The notes below the pieces were generated by a model. The model worked only from the letters and a program-made list of their open reading frames with translations, was not told the DNA's origin and did not search any database. Of a stretch of 64,000 bases of DNA, positions 36,980 through 46,121 are shown in pieces; position 1 is the stretch's first letter; each line of letters opens with the position of its first letter. This stretch comes from Chitinophaga polysaccharea (GTDB lineage: Bacteria; Bacteroidota; Bacteroidia; Chitinophagales; Chitinophagaceae), in NCBI RefSeq assembly GCF_902150045.1, contig NZ_CABFVU010000003.1:620001-684000 (forward strand), given 5' to 3'. The position numbers and the translations under genes were made by a program.

Positions 36980-38141
36980 GCTGTAAAGAGTATTTATTCA
37001 TTTTCCGTTGGAGGAAAAACAGTGCAACAGGAAAGGTAACAGCTATATAAATCAGCAATTGCCCTGTCTCCTTATACGCATAGTGCATGGGCAGTTCCAT
37101 AAAGTATACCTTAAAGAAACCATCCAGGAAGGGCGTAAAGGGCATCAGCCAGGCGTAGTACTGGTCGTACCACGGCATAGCCCAGCGGGGAAAGGTAAAG
37201 CCGCTGAACACAAACGCAGGCGAAGTGTAAAACAGTCCCAGGTCGCAGGCCACCATTACATCGCTTACTATGGCAGATACCATCATCCCTATACAGATAC
37301 AGCCTATGATCAGCAGGGTGAAGAGAAGGAACAAGGGCCATGAGCCGCCTATCCGGCCATGAGCAAAAAGCGGAAATACAATGCAGGTTGCCAGGATATA
37401 ATGCAGCCATCCAACGCTGAGATGCGCCAAACCCTTTCCCAGCAATACATTGGAGGCAGAGCCACCTGCCATGGCATGCAGTTCCGCAAAGGTGCCCCTT
37501 TTCTCTTCCAGGTTCAGCGCCAGCACGGTTACCATAATGATCATCATCTGCAAAGCCACTGCAATTAATCCCGGTACCAGGTATTGCTGGTAATTGTACT
37601 GCGGGTTATACAGCATATATGAAGTAAGCCGGATGGGCTGTACCAGCGCCATGGCTTTACCGGCGGGCATCCCTGTTTTTACAAACTTCTGCAGTGTCAC
37701 CCCGGAACCTACGGTGATCAGTACTTTTGCGGCATCCTTATAGATCAGTTTGGCGGTTACTACCGCCGCTGTATTGGTATACACGGTGATGTACACCGGC
37801 TGCCGGCTTTTAATATGCTCGTCCATTTTTGCCGGGAAGTGGATGGCGCCCTGAACAATGCCCTGCTCCATCATCTTTTGTAAAGTGATTTCATTGTCCA
37901 CCTGCTGCGTGATATGAATGCTCTCCGTTTGTTCCAGCATAAAAGTGAACTGGCGTGATAACGGTGAGCGCGACTCATCCCAGATCGCCACCGGCAAATC
38001 GCGGGCAAACTGGTTGTTATAGATATAACCATATAGCAGGCATACCAGCGGCGGCAGTACCAGCAATACAATGTAATGTTCCGGGAGGGTAAGTATGCGC
38101 TTCCATTCCCGGGTCATGATATGGAAAATGGAGCGCATCAT
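36972..38141 (-). CDS. ABC-2 type permease
   Basis: 389 residues with the same layout as its neighbour: N-terminal TM (YIVLLVLPPLVCLLYGYIY), periplasmic domain (LPVAIWDESRSPLSRQFTF), and C-terminal TM cluster. It overlaps the hlyD-like stop by 4 bp (ATGA), a sign of translational coupling. No ATP-binding subunit is encoded nearby. Confidence 0.92.
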   Translation of the reverse strand: MMRSIFHIMTREWKRILTLPEHYIVLLVLPPLVCLLYGYIYNNQFARDLPVAIWDESRSPLSRQFTFMLEQTESIHITQQVDNEITLQKMMEQGIVQGAIHFPAKMDEHIKSRQPVYITVYTNTAAVVTAKLIYKDAAKVLITVGSGVTLQKFVKTGMPAGKAMALVQPIRLTSYMLYNPQYNYQQYLVPGLIAVALQMMIIMVTVLALNLEEKRGTFAELHAMAGGSASNVLLGKGLAHLSVGWLHYILATCIVFPLFAHGRIGGSWPLFLLFTLLIIGCICIGMMVSAIVSDVMVACDLGLFYTSPAFVFSGFTFPRWAMPWYDQYYAWLMPFTPFLDGFFKVYFMELPMHYAYKETGQLLIYIAVTFPVALFFLQRKMNKYSLQHA

Positions 38142-39022
38142 GGCAGATTCATGGAGGCGGTCATACCGGGGCGCAGCCCTTTGATTGCCGCCTGGTTTAC
38201 AGGTGTCAGGTCTACTGTAAAAGTGCGCAGTTCAAATTTGCCCTGCTCCTTTACCGGCACCCAGTTGGCGAAGGTAAGCGAGGGGGCAACCTTGTGCACT
38301 ACGGCTTCAAAATTTTCGGGGTCGCATCCCGGTACCCGCACCTGTACCCGGGCACCCAGCGGGAAACGCTGCATATCATCCTGCCGCACGTTATAGGTAA
38401 TATGATACGTGGCGGGTTTCTGGATGGTCATCAGCGGATAGCCGATAGCTACTATCTCTCCTTCTTCTATTACCATAGAAGTAATAATACCGTCTGCAGG
38501 AGCATGAATATAGGTGTTATCGGATAATGCTTTGGTAAGCTCATATCCCTGTTCGGCCTGCCGTACAATAGCTGCAGCGGTGGTGATGAGCTCCGGGCGG
38601 CTGCCCTGTTGCAGCATATCCATATTCAGCTTGGCTGTTTCCATTTCTTTTTTGGCGGCCTGCAGTTTAAAGTATACCAGGTCCTTTTCCTGTCCTGAAA
38701 TCACATCATCGTTAAAGAGGTTCTGCATGCGCTGGTAGGTTTTCTGCATCAGCTCATACTGTTGCTGGGTAATGTTATAGAGATTATCGGCGGCTTTGAT
38801 GGCTTCCGGCCTCGCCCCTTTCTGCAGCAGCGTAAGCTGCCCTTTGGCAGCATCTATGGCTGCCTGCGCCTGGTTGCGGATGGCATTGATTTCTGTAGAC
38901 CGGAGCACGCCGAGTAACTGCCCCTTGCGGATGGTATCGCCCTGCTTCACCAGGAGACTGTCCAGCCGGCCGGGGAATTCCGCCGCCACATCTACATAGT
39001 CGGCGTCTACCATGCCTATCAT
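38138..39022 (-). CDS. HlyD-family periplasmic adaptor, 5' end frameshifted
   Basis: The open frame from ATG 39022 gives 294 residues: biotinyl/lipoyl half (DVAAEFPGRLDSLLVKQGD), a coiled-coil hairpin (~45-165, QAQAAIDAAKGQLTLLQ), second lipoyl half (YIHAPADGIITSMVIEEGE) and beta-barrel domain. It lacks the N-terminal membrane anchor. That anchor is encoded just upstream, from ATG 39126, in another frame: adding one A to the six-A run at 39107-39112 would give MRAVLKKLLGAADPIAIL and LIALIFFIKKP joined to this frame. So the gene is frameshifted, mis-sequenced, or expressed by slippage. Confidence 0.85.
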   Translation of the reverse strand: MIGMVDADYVDVAAEFPGRLDSLLVKQGDTIRKGQLLGVLRSTEINAIRNQAQAAIDAAKGQLTLLQKGARPEAIKAADNLYNITQQQYELMQKTYQRMQNLFNDDVISGQEKDLVYFKLQAAKKEMETAKLNMDMLQQGSRPELITTAAAIVRQAEQGYELTKALSDNTYIHAPADGIITSMVIEEGEIVAIGYPLMTIQKPATYHITYNVRQDDMQRFPLGARVQVRVPGCDPENFEAVVHKVAPSLTFANWVPVKEQGKFELRTFTVDLTPVNQAAIKGLRPGMTASMNLP

Positions 39023-39138
39023 TGACCGGTCTGCTGCGGCGGGCTTCTTTATAAAGAAGATCAGCGCAATCAGCAGGATAGCAATGGGATCAGCAGCGCC
39101 CAGTAATTTTTTAATACTGCTCTCATGAAAAAATCTGT

Positions 39139-40593
39139 TTATCTGTCAACGTATTCTGCAAATTGTTCCGGTGTACCTATTACATTACAGTATTGCGCCA
39201 ATGCAAGGTAGTAGCCCATTACAGCGGTATAGTAAATCTTATGCATTTCCTCCTCCTGCAGCAGCGCATCGTTGACGTCTTTTACAGACGACAACTGGTT
39301 TTGCATACGGTCTGTTACCAGTGTAGTGGTAAGATGGGCCTGTTGCCGGGCGCTGTCCAGCGAGGCCACATCGTTCTGCAATGCTTTCATTTTATTCATG
39401 GCCACCTTCAGTTGCAGCTCCAGCGAGGTTTTGGTGTTAAGCGCCGCCATCTGTGCTTCTTCCACCAGCATCTTACTGGCTTTGGTGCGTTTGTATTTCT
39501 GGAATCCATCAAACAGGTTCCATTGCATTTCCACCCCGATGAGCCACGGCGGTATGGTTACCGGCAGGTCTTTCTGATACAGGTTCAAATTGCCGATAGC
39601 AAATACATTTGGCAATGCCAGCGACCTGGAAGCCTTCACGGCCACATTGGCGAGGTCTGTTTTATTTTCCACCAGTCGGTAGGTGGGATTATTACGAAGC
39701 AATTCCAACTGCCCGGTTTCAGTTACCGGTTTTAATTCATATTCCAGTGTATCATTGATCTCAATAAGTGTTTCTATAGGTTGCCCCAGCAGTTCGTTCA
39801 GCTCCAGCAGCGCATTCTCCTTTTCCAGTTCCAGGTTGCTGTACCGGTTGGTGGCCTGCACGTAAGACACCCTGGCCCAGTTAAGCAGGTAAGGCGGCAG
39901 GATCTGGTTGTCTTTTAAAGAAGCGGCATAGTCGCGGTTCTTCCTGAAAGACGCTACGATCACCGCTTCATGGGCAAGAATGGTATTCAGGTAGAGGATC
40001 CTCAGATACTGCGCACTGATGGCAAAGAACAATCCTTTTTCCACCACCTCCTGGTTGAACTGCCCTGCAGTGACCTGTGTTTTTGCCAGTTGTTGTGCCG
40101 CCGTAATTTTTCCGCCCAGGTAAATAGGTTGCCGCAGCGCCAAGGCTGCCGTAAAATAGGATTGCCTGGCAAGGGCGGGATTGTAATCAGGATAAAAGGT
40201 ATTGATGATCCCCTTGGTGGTATTATAGATCACGTCCTGCACATTCTGCGGAAGCGGCTGCCCTGTGATCTGCTGGTAAACGGTATTGGCTGTGTTAACG
40301 CTTTGCGTGGAAGAACCATTGACCACACCGTCTTTTACCTGTTGCAGGTTTATTTCCAATGGTTTGCCGAGATAGTTATAACCTGCCAGCAGATCCAGCT
40401 TAGGGTAGTACGACCTGTTCTCGGCCTGGAGGTTATACTCCCTGGCCTTCAGGGATCGCTGGGCCTGCTGCACCAGTGTGTTGCCCTGCCTTGCAAGGCG
40501 GTAACATTCCTTTAAAGTCAGCTGTTGTCCGTTTTGCTGCCCCTGTGCACACAATACAGGCAGTAACAGAATTGGAAGCGGGTAATATCTCAT
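39139..40593 (-). CDS. TolC-family outer membrane efflux protein
   Basis: 484 residues with a signal peptide (cleaved near LCAQGQ) and two OEP repeats rich in Leu/Ala/Gln coiled coil (NALLELNELLGQPIETLIE). It forms the outer-membrane exit duct of the tripartite exporter whose adaptor and permeases follow at 12-bp and overlapping spacing. First gene of the operon. Confidence 0.93.
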   Translation of the reverse strand: MRYYPLPILLLPVLCAQGQQNGQQLTLKECYRLARQGNTLVQQAQRSLKAREYNLQAENRSYYPKLDLLAGYNYLGKPLEINLQQVKDGVVNGSSTQSVNTANTVYQQITGQPLPQNVQDVIYNTTKGIINTFYPDYNPALARQSYFTAALALRQPIYLGGKITAAQQLAKTQVTAGQFNQEVVEKGLFFAISAQYLRILYLNTILAHEAVIVASFRKNRDYAASLKDNQILPPYLLNWARVSYVQATNRYSNLELEKENALLELNELLGQPIETLIEINDTLEYELKPVTETGQLELLRNNPTYRLVENKTDLANVAVKASRSLALPNVFAIGNLNLYQKDLPVTIPPWLIGVEMQWNLFDGFQKYKRTKASKMLVEEAQMAALNTKTSLELQLKVAMNKMKALQNDVASLDSARQQAHLTTTLVTDRMQNQLSSVKDVNDALLQEEEMHKIYYTAVMGYYLALAQYCNVIGTPEQFAEYVDR

Positions 40594-40915
40594 ACGGTTT
40601 TCTTTACTTCAGGAAGGACCGGATTCTGCCTCGACACCTCAAAACAATCTTTCATGCATAATGTTTGAAGTATTTGAAAAAAATTATACATCATTTGATA
40701 ATAAATGGCTTACCGATATATTCCTTACCTTTAAGTGCATACACAAAAAGTACATCATTAAGTGTATTTGATCCATTTGAACCCAACCGTTATCACCCGA
40801 TATTTGTGATAGAAAAAGATTGAACAATAAGTTATTGGTCTTGTTAAAATATAGTTCTGCAGCGGTTTACGCGGCATTTACAAATTCATTGATTCATTAA
40901 AAACTACATTTACTT
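40594..40915. other. 322-bp divergent promoter region
   Basis: Between tolC (reverse) and the YceI gene (forward). AT-rich, with no inverted repeat or conserved box convincing enough to call. Confidence 0.4.
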
Positions 40916-41452
40916 ATGGCAAAACAACAATGGGTAGCAGACGCCAGTCACAGTGAGCTGGGATTTAAAATCCGTCACCTGATGATCACCAATATCAATG
41001 GTAAGTTCAACAACTTTACCGTAAACGCAGAAACAGAGGAAGAAGATTTTATGACGGCCAAAGTGAGAGTAGCGGTGGATATAGATTCCATTTCAACAGG
41101 CAGCGCCGACAGGGATAAACATCTCCGCTCCCCGGACTTCTTTGATGTAAACACTTATAAGGAGATCATTTTTGAAACCACGAAGTATGAGAGTGTTGAC
41201 AACGATGGTTCCTATGAGCTGTACGGAGATCTGACCATCCGTGGCATCACCAAAAATATTAAGCTGGCAGTTGAGTTCGGCGGTGTGGTAAAAGACCCCT
41301 GGGGCAATACGAGGGCCGGGTTTACCATCAATGGAAAAATTAACCGTAAAGACTTCGGCCTTACCTGGAATGCCGCTACCGAAGCCGGTGGCGTAATGGT
41401 AGGCGACGAAGTGAAAATTTACGGGGAAGTGCAATTGATTAAGCAGCAGTAA
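40916..41452 (+). CDS. YceI-family lipid/isoprenoid-binding protein
   Basis: 178 residues, a lipocalin-like single domain: starts WVADASHSELGFKIRHLMI, with IDSISTGSADRDKHLRSPDF and YGDLTIRGITKNI. YceI proteins bind polyisoprenoids or fatty-acid derivatives. There is no signal peptide, so this one is cytoplasmic. It precedes the electrophile-response genes but a terminator hairpin separates them. Confidence 0.95.
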   Translation: MAKQQWVADASHSELGFKIRHLMITNINGKFNNFTVNAETEEEDFMTAKVRVAVDIDSISTGSADRDKHLRSPDFFDVNTYKEIIFETTKYESVDNDGSYELYGDLTIRGITKNIKLAVEFGGVVKDPWGNTRAGFTINGKINRKDFGLTWNAATEAGGVMVGDEVKIYGEVQLIKQQ

Positions 41453-41459
41453 GCATACG

Positions 41460-41495
41460 CGCTGTTAGTCTTTGTGCAACCAAAGACTAACAGCG
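41460..41495 (+). terminator. Terminator after YceI gene
   Basis: A perfect 15-bp stem CGCTGTTAGTCTTTG / CAAAGACTAACAGCG with a 6-nt loop, ending 18 bp before the next start codon. It may attenuate the downstream operon. Confidence 0.65.
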
Positions 41496-41513
41496 TACCT
41501 AAAAAACGGAATT

Positions 41514-42446
41514 ATGAATGAAATAACAGGCCTGCATCATATCACGGCCATTTCGGGCAATGCGAAAAAGAACTTTGATTTTTATACCCGTGTAATGGGA
41601 TTACGTTTTGTAAAGAAAACGGTGAACTTCGATGATCCCCACACTTATCATTTTTATTATGGAGATGAAACCGGCACACCCGGCACCATCCTCACTTTCT
41701 TCCCATGGGAAGATATTACGGCCGGGCGCAGGGGCACTCATATGGCTACCGAAGTAGGCTACAGCATCCCGGAAGGCAGTATCGACTTCTGGTTAAAAAG
41801 ATTTGAAAAAGAGAATATCATCTATAATAAGCCTTCTGCCAAGTTCGGAGATATCTACCTCACATTTATAGATCCCGACGGGTTGAAAGTGGAACTGACA
41901 GTACCGGAAAAGCCGGATCAGCGTATGCCGTGGACCACTGCCGAAGTGGGAGAAGAGCATGCCACACGGGGATTCCATCATGTTACGCTTACCCTGGAAG
42001 ATGTGCAACCTACTGCCGACCTGCTGGTATCTGTGTTTGGATATAAACTGGCAAAGCATCATACCAACCGTTACCGCTTTGTTAGCCCGGCTGGTGATAC
42101 GGCCAACTACATCGACCTGGTGGAAGCCAAGGGAGAGCCCCGCGGGCATGTAGCAGGCGGTAGTGTGCATCACATCGCGTTCCGTATGAAAGATGATGAC
42201 ATGCAACAGCATTACCGGCAGCTGCTGGAAGACCGGGGCCTGAATGTTACACCGCAGCTGGATCGCAAATATTTCAGGTCTGTTTACTTCAGGGAACCGG
42301 GTGGTGTTTTATTTGAACTGGCTACTGATGTGCCCGGATTCACTATAGACGAGCCGGCAGCAGAACTGGGCACACACCTGATGCTACCGCCACAGTATGA
42401 GCCACAGCGGGAAGAGATTGTGAAAAAACTGATTAAACTGGACTGA
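41514..42446 (+). CDS. Ring-cleaving dioxygenase, VOC family (MhqO-like)
   Basis: 310 residues from ATG 41514 (MNEITGLHHITAISG). Two vicinal-oxygen-chelate modules, each with metal ligands: GLHHITAI and VELTVPE in the first, GFHHVTLTLED and VLFELATD in the second. Close in pattern to MhqO/LinE-type enzymes that open hydroquinone rings. The next gene is MhqD-like, as in the Bacillus quinone-stress set. First gene of a tight forward operon. Confidence 0.9.
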   Translation: MNEITGLHHITAISGNAKKNFDFYTRVMGLRFVKKTVNFDDPHTYHFYYGDETGTPGTILTFFPWEDITAGRRGTHMATEVGYSIPEGSIDFWLKRFEKENIIYNKPSAKFGDIYLTFIDPDGLKVELTVPEKPDQRMPWTTAEVGEEHATRGFHHVTLTLEDVQPTADLLVSVFGYKLAKHHTNRYRFVSPAGDTANYIDLVEAKGEPRGHVAGGSVHHIAFRMKDDDMQQHYRQLLEDRGLNVTPQLDRKYFRSVYFREPGGVLFELATDVPGFTIDEPAAELGTHLMLPPQYEPQREEIVKKLIKLD

Positions 42447-42447
42447 T

Positions 42448-43077
42448 ATGGATTTTAAACCTATGCAGTACGTATATGAGGCGGTTGGTAACCCTGCCGC
42501 CTATACGTTGCTGCTGTTGCATGGCACGGGCGGGAATGAAAGGGATCTCCTGCCATTGGCAAAGTCGCTTGGAAAAGGATTTAACGTATTAAGCCTCAGG
42601 GGCAACGTACAGGAACATGGGATGCCCCGCTTCTTCCGTCGTTTAGGCATGGGCGTATTCGATGAAGAAGACGTACATTTCAGAACGCATGAAATGGTAC
42701 ATTTCCTGGAGAAATTAGCTGTTACAGAGGGCTTTGATATCAATAAACTGGTGGCTGTTGGGTACTCCAACGGGGCCAATATTGCAGGCGCCGTACTTAT
42801 TTTATACCCCGAATTACTGGCAGGCGCCGTATTATTCCGTCCTATGCAGCCGTTAAGCGGCATTGAGGATAGCTTCGAAACACAGCGGCAGGCGCCCGTA
42901 TTTATGAGCTCCGGCAAGCAGGACGGCACTGTTGATCCAGCAGCTACAGCAGCATATGCAGCGCTTTTAAGCAGCAATGGATTTAAGGTAAGCGCTGTTG
43001 AAATTCCTGCCGGTCATAACCTGGTACAACAAGATGTTACATTGGCAGCAGAATGGATAAAAGATAATTTTCAGTAA
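42448..43077 (+). CDS. Alpha/beta hydrolase, phospholipase/carboxylesterase type (MhqD-like)
   Basis: 209 residues starting 1 bp after the dioxygenase stop. Oxyanion motif LLLHGTGGNERDLLPLA, nucleophile elbow GYSNGANIA (Ser), acid Asp in SSGKQDGTVDP and catalytic His in PAGHNLV. This is the family of MhqD and YpfH. Pairing with a ring-cleaving dioxygenase suggests detoxification of quinones. Confidence 0.92.
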   Translation: MDFKPMQYVYEAVGNPAAYTLLLLHGTGGNERDLLPLAKSLGKGFNVLSLRGNVQEHGMPRFFRRLGMGVFDEEDVHFRTHEMVHFLEKLAVTEGFDINKLVAVGYSNGANIAGAVLILYPELLAGAVLFRPMQPLSGIEDSFETQRQAPVFMSSGKQDGTVDPAATAAYAALLSSNGFKVSAVEIPAGHNLVQQDVTLAAEWIKDNFQ

Positions 43078-43085
43078 AAAAATAT

Positions 43086-43487
43086 ATGGACCAGGAAGTT
43101 AGAGTAAGTTTATCCGGCCGCCCTTACCAGGTATCAATAGATACGAGGGATCACCGCTGGCTGGCCGATGAGCCGATAGAAGCCGGTGGCAATGACACAG
43201 GCCCCCAACCGGGGGAATTATTGCTCAGCAGCCTGGGCTCCTGCACAGCGATCACCGTTAAGATGTATGCCGACAGGAAAAAGTGGCCCGTGGAAAATAT
43301 CGAAATTGAACTGCGGTTCAATAGGGCCGCCAAACCGGACCCGCTGACCACCGTTATTGATATCGATCTTCATTTTACCGGAAACCTCAGTGAAGAACAG
43401 ATAGCCAGGCTGGAACAGATAGCCCGCTCCTGCCCTGTTCACAAAGTGCTGAGCAATCCTGTTATTATGAACACAAAAGCCGTTTAA
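43086..43487 (+). CDS. OsmC-family peroxide-detoxifying protein
   Basis: 133 residues, short OsmC/YhfA-like form. Both redox Cys are present: LGSCTAITVKMYADRK and ARSCPVHKVLSN. The family reduces organic hydroperoxides or handles persulfides. In the operon, 8 bp after the hydrolase gene. Confidence 0.93.
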   Translation: MDQEVRVSLSGRPYQVSIDTRDHRWLADEPIEAGGNDTGPQPGELLLSSLGSCTAITVKMYADRKKWPVENIEIELRFNRAAKPDPLTTVIDIDLHFTGNLSEEQIARLEQIARSCPVHKVLSNPVIMNTKAV

Positions 43488-43488
43488 C

Positions 43489-43776
43489 ATGAAAGATATC
43501 ATCAAACATTATACAAACGGAGAGGTGACCATTGTATGGAAACCGGGTGTATGTATCCATTCGGAGAAGTGTTTCCATGGGCTGCCGGCAGTATTCAATC
43601 CCGGCCAGAAGCCCTGGATCAACGTGGAGGCAGCCACTACTGAACAGATCATATCCCAGGTTAAACAATGTCCTTCCGGGGCGCTCAGCTTTTTCATGAA
43701 TACAGAATACAGATACAACGCAACAGGGCGGCATAGAATAAAAGGCACAAAAATCAATTTCTCAGACAAATCCTGA
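43489..43776 (+). CDS. Divergent 4Fe-4S mono-cluster protein (Fer4_19)
   Basis: 95 residues. Cys at PGVCIHSEKCFHGLP and KQCPSGALSF form the reduced cluster-ligand set of the Fer4_19 family. Such proteins often travel with OsmC, GNAT and nitroreductase genes. It starts 1 bp after the osmC-like stop. The exact electron partner is unknown. Confidence 0.9.
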   Translation: MKDIIKHYTNGEVTIVWKPGVCIHSEKCFHGLPAVFNPGQKPWINVEAATTEQIISQVKQCPSGALSFFMNTEYRYNATGRHRIKGTKINFSDKS

Positions 43777-43783
43777 TCATCAT

Positions 43784-44056
43784 ATGGAACTAACCATTAC
43801 CAACAACACCAGCAAAAAGCAATTTGAAATTGAAGTGGAAGGCCATACTGCATTGGTGGCCTATACCCTGTTCCACGGCGGCATTGCCTTTATGCACACG
43901 GAAGTGCCTCCTGAACTGGAGGGACGCGGTATTGCAGGCCAGCTGGCTAAATATGTACTGGAATATGCGAGGGAAAACCACCTGAAAGTAAAGCCCTACT
44001 GTCCTTACATTAACGCCTATATGAAAAGACACCCGGAGTATAACGATCTTTTATAA
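43784..44056 (+). CDS. Small GNAT-like N-acetyltransferase (YjdJ type)
   Basis: 90 residues, the short Gcn5-like form. The acetyl-CoA loop appears as PELEGRGIAGQLAKYVLEYA and the family ending CPYINAYMKRHPEY is complete. It often sits beside Fer4_19 genes, as here. Substrate unknown. Confidence 0.92.
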   Translation: MELTITNNTSKKQFEIEVEGHTALVAYTLFHGGIAFMHTEVPPELEGRGIAGQLAKYVLEYARENHLKVKPYCPYINAYMKRHPEYNDLL

Positions 44057-44074
44057 ATACTAAATCCCTTTCCC

Positions 44075-44650
44075 ATGCAAATTTTGAAATTTATTCAGCA
44101 GCCCTGGCACTGGTCGGTGTCGGGGCTGCTGATTGGTCTTACAGTACCGGTATTGCTGATACTGGGAAATAAGGCCTTTGGCATTTCTTCGTCGCTGCGG
44201 CATATCTGTGCGGCATGTTTCCCGGCGGATATTTCTTTCTTTAAGTACGACTGGAGAAAAGAGTCCTGGAACCTTTTCTTTGTTGCTGGTATTGCGCTGG
44301 GTGGCTTTATTGCAGGTAATTACCTGCAGAACGGTAACGATATCCAGGTGGCTGCGGCTACACAGGCCCGGCTGGCCGGTTACGGCGTACATGATTATTC
44401 AGCGCTGCTGCCCCCGGAAATATTCAGCTGGTCCAATCTCTTCACCTGGAAGGGACTGGTGTTCTTTGTTCTGGGCGGCTTACTGGTAGGCTTTGGTACC
44501 CGCTATGCAGGCGGTTGTACATCGGGTCATTCTATTATGGGCTTATCCAATTTGCAGTGGCCATCATTAGTGGCTACCTGCTGTTTTATGGCGGGTGGCT
44601 TCTTTAGTGCCAACCTGCTTATTCCTTACCTTTTTAAATGGCTGAACTGA
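44075..44650 (+). CDS. YeeE/YedE-family transporter (thiosulfate/sulfur uptake), first half
   Basis: 191 residues with about five TM helices. The conserved motif GGCTSGHSIMGL with its Cys marks the YeeE/TsuA family, which carries thiosulfate. Extra Cys at HICAACFP. Half-size: the second half is encoded by the next gene. Confidence 0.92.
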   Translation: MQILKFIQQPWHWSVSGLLIGLTVPVLLILGNKAFGISSSLRHICAACFPADISFFKYDWRKESWNLFFVAGIALGGFIAGNYLQNGNDIQVAAATQARLAGYGVHDYSALLPPEIFSWSNLFTWKGLVFFVLGGLLVGFGTRYAGGCTSGHSIMGLSNLQWPSLVATCCFMAGGFFSANLLIPYLFKWLN

Positions 44651-44651
44651 T

Positions 44652-45062
44652 ATGAAAAACATCAAGTACCTGGTAGCGGGAATTTTCTTTGGAATAGTGC
44701 TGGTAAAAGCGGAGGTGATCAGCTGGTTCAGGATCCAGGAAATGTTTCAGCTTACTTCATTTCACATGTACGGTGTAATTGGCACCGCGGTAATTACAGG
44801 GATCATCTCCCTGCAGCTGATCAAACGGTTTAAGATCAAAACCATACAGGGTGAGCCCATCTATGTAGCACCCAAAACATTTAATAAAGGACAGGTCTTC
44901 GGAGGATTGATCTTTGGTACCGGATGGGCCATTACGGGTGCTTGTCCGGGTCCGTTGTTTGCCCAGGTAGGCATGGGCTTTACAGTGGTGGGTATTACTT
45001 TGCTGAGCGCTATTGCAGGCACCTGGATATATGGCGCACTAAAATCAAAACTGCCGCATTAA
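44652..45062 (+). CDS. YeeE/YedE-family transporter (DUF6691), second half
   Basis: 136 residues, about four TM helices, with FGTGWAITGACPGPLFAQVG, the second conserved Cys motif. It starts 1 bp after the first half; split YeeE pairs of this kind are common in Bacteroidota and Proteobacteria. Last gene of the operon, followed by a strong terminator. Confidence 0.92.
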   Translation: MKNIKYLVAGIFFGIVLVKAEVISWFRIQEMFQLTSFHMYGVIGTAVITGIISLQLIKRFKIKTIQGEPIYVAPKTFNKGQVFGGLIFGTGWAITGACPGPLFAQVGMGFTVVGITLLSAIAGTWIYGALKSKLPH

Positions 45063-45094
45063 AAAGCTTCAAGGAGCTGGCCCTTGAAGCTTTT
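45062..45094. terminator. Operon terminator
   Basis: A perfect 13-bp stem AAAAGCTTCAAGG / CCTTGAAGCTTTT with a 7-nt loop; begins in the stop codon. Also serves the convergent DUF4142 gene. Confidence 0.85.
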
Positions 45095-45122
45095 GTTTGC
45101 TATTCTCTGGATTCACTGATAA

Positions 45123-45695
45123 TTATTTTTTCAAAGCGTCTTTAATCGCTTTCGCGGAATCCTGGTGCGCCTTTAACGTTGGCAATGTTTTCGCGGCCCA
45201 GGTTTTCAGGTCCTGATCCGTTACATTGTCTGATGCTTTCTCGAATTTGCTGACATCTTTGTCGTGGTCGTCCACCATCATGCTGATATACTCTTTATCG
45301 AAATCTTTACCTGTTTTCTTGCCCAGGTCATCGATGTGTTTTTTTGTTTCTGTAGATAATTCTGCCGGCAGCGTGATCCCTTTATTACTGGCTAATGCCT
45401 TCAGTTCATCATTGGCCTTGGAGTGATCATTCACCATCATGGTAGCAAAAGCCTTTACTCTTGCGTTCTGTGCTTTTTCCTGCGCCAGCTTACCCATTTC
45501 CACTTCCATCATCCCTCCATTGGCAGCTTCTACTGCGAACTCAGATGATTTTTCATCTACGGGCTTAACTGTTTCATTCACATCCTTGGCACTGTCTACC
45601 GGGGTTTCCGATTGCGGATTCTTTGCGTTGTTACCACATGACTGTGTCATCCACATGGCTAAGAATGTTGCTGATAGAATTATTAGCTTCTTCAT
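45123..45695 (-). CDS. DUF4142 lipoprotein
   Basis: 190 residues. Lipobox TQSC (Cys20), acidic Ser/Pro linker, then a four-helix ferritin-like DUF4142 domain (NARVKAFATMMVNDHSKAND, LTDDLGKK-type helix IDDLGKKTGKDFDKEYIS, VDDHDKDVSKFE). Family members respond to envelope stress in some Bacteroidota, but the activity is unknown. Monocistronic. Confidence 0.92.
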   Translation of the reverse strand: MKKLIILSATFLAMWMTQSCGNNAKNPQSETPVDSAKDVNETVKPVDEKSSEFAVEAANGGMMEVEMGKLAQEKAQNARVKAFATMMVNDHSKANDELKALASNKGITLPAELSTETKKHIDDLGKKTGKDFDKEYISMMVDDHDKDVSKFEKASDNVTDQDLKTWAAKTLPTLKAHQDSAKAIKDALKK

Positions 45696-46121
45696 TGTGT
45701 ATTGTTTTGGGTTTGTAAATCGTAATAGGTGTGCCTGTTTACACCTGTAAGCTTTACAAAAACGGTACCCTTCATATCATATCCGATAAAACTCAAAGCA
45801 GTAGCGGGTTCCGGGAAAAATGCAGGAAGCGGGCTGATTCAGAAAGGCTGTAGATTGTTTTCCACGTAACGCGCAAAACGCCGGCGCAGCTTATTTATCA
45901 ATACCGGGGGCTGCCAGTGTTCCGCCCCGGAAACCGGGAGTGTTTTAAACATTTGACCCCCTGATCTGAAACATACGACTCCCTTCCGCAAATAGTAGTT
46001 GTACTATCTTCAGAATAGTAATTCCTGTTATGAAAGATGATTAAACAACGGAACTCCTGTTGTTATAGTTATTCTTATTGGACCCGGCTTACCCATTTGT
46101 TAATATTTTAAACATTTCCAC
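45696..46121. other. 426-bp spacer upstream of the GH5 gene
   Basis: Divergent promoter region. GC-rich in its centre (45880-45945) and AT-rich toward the GH5 start. No named regulatory site recognised. Confidence 0.4.
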
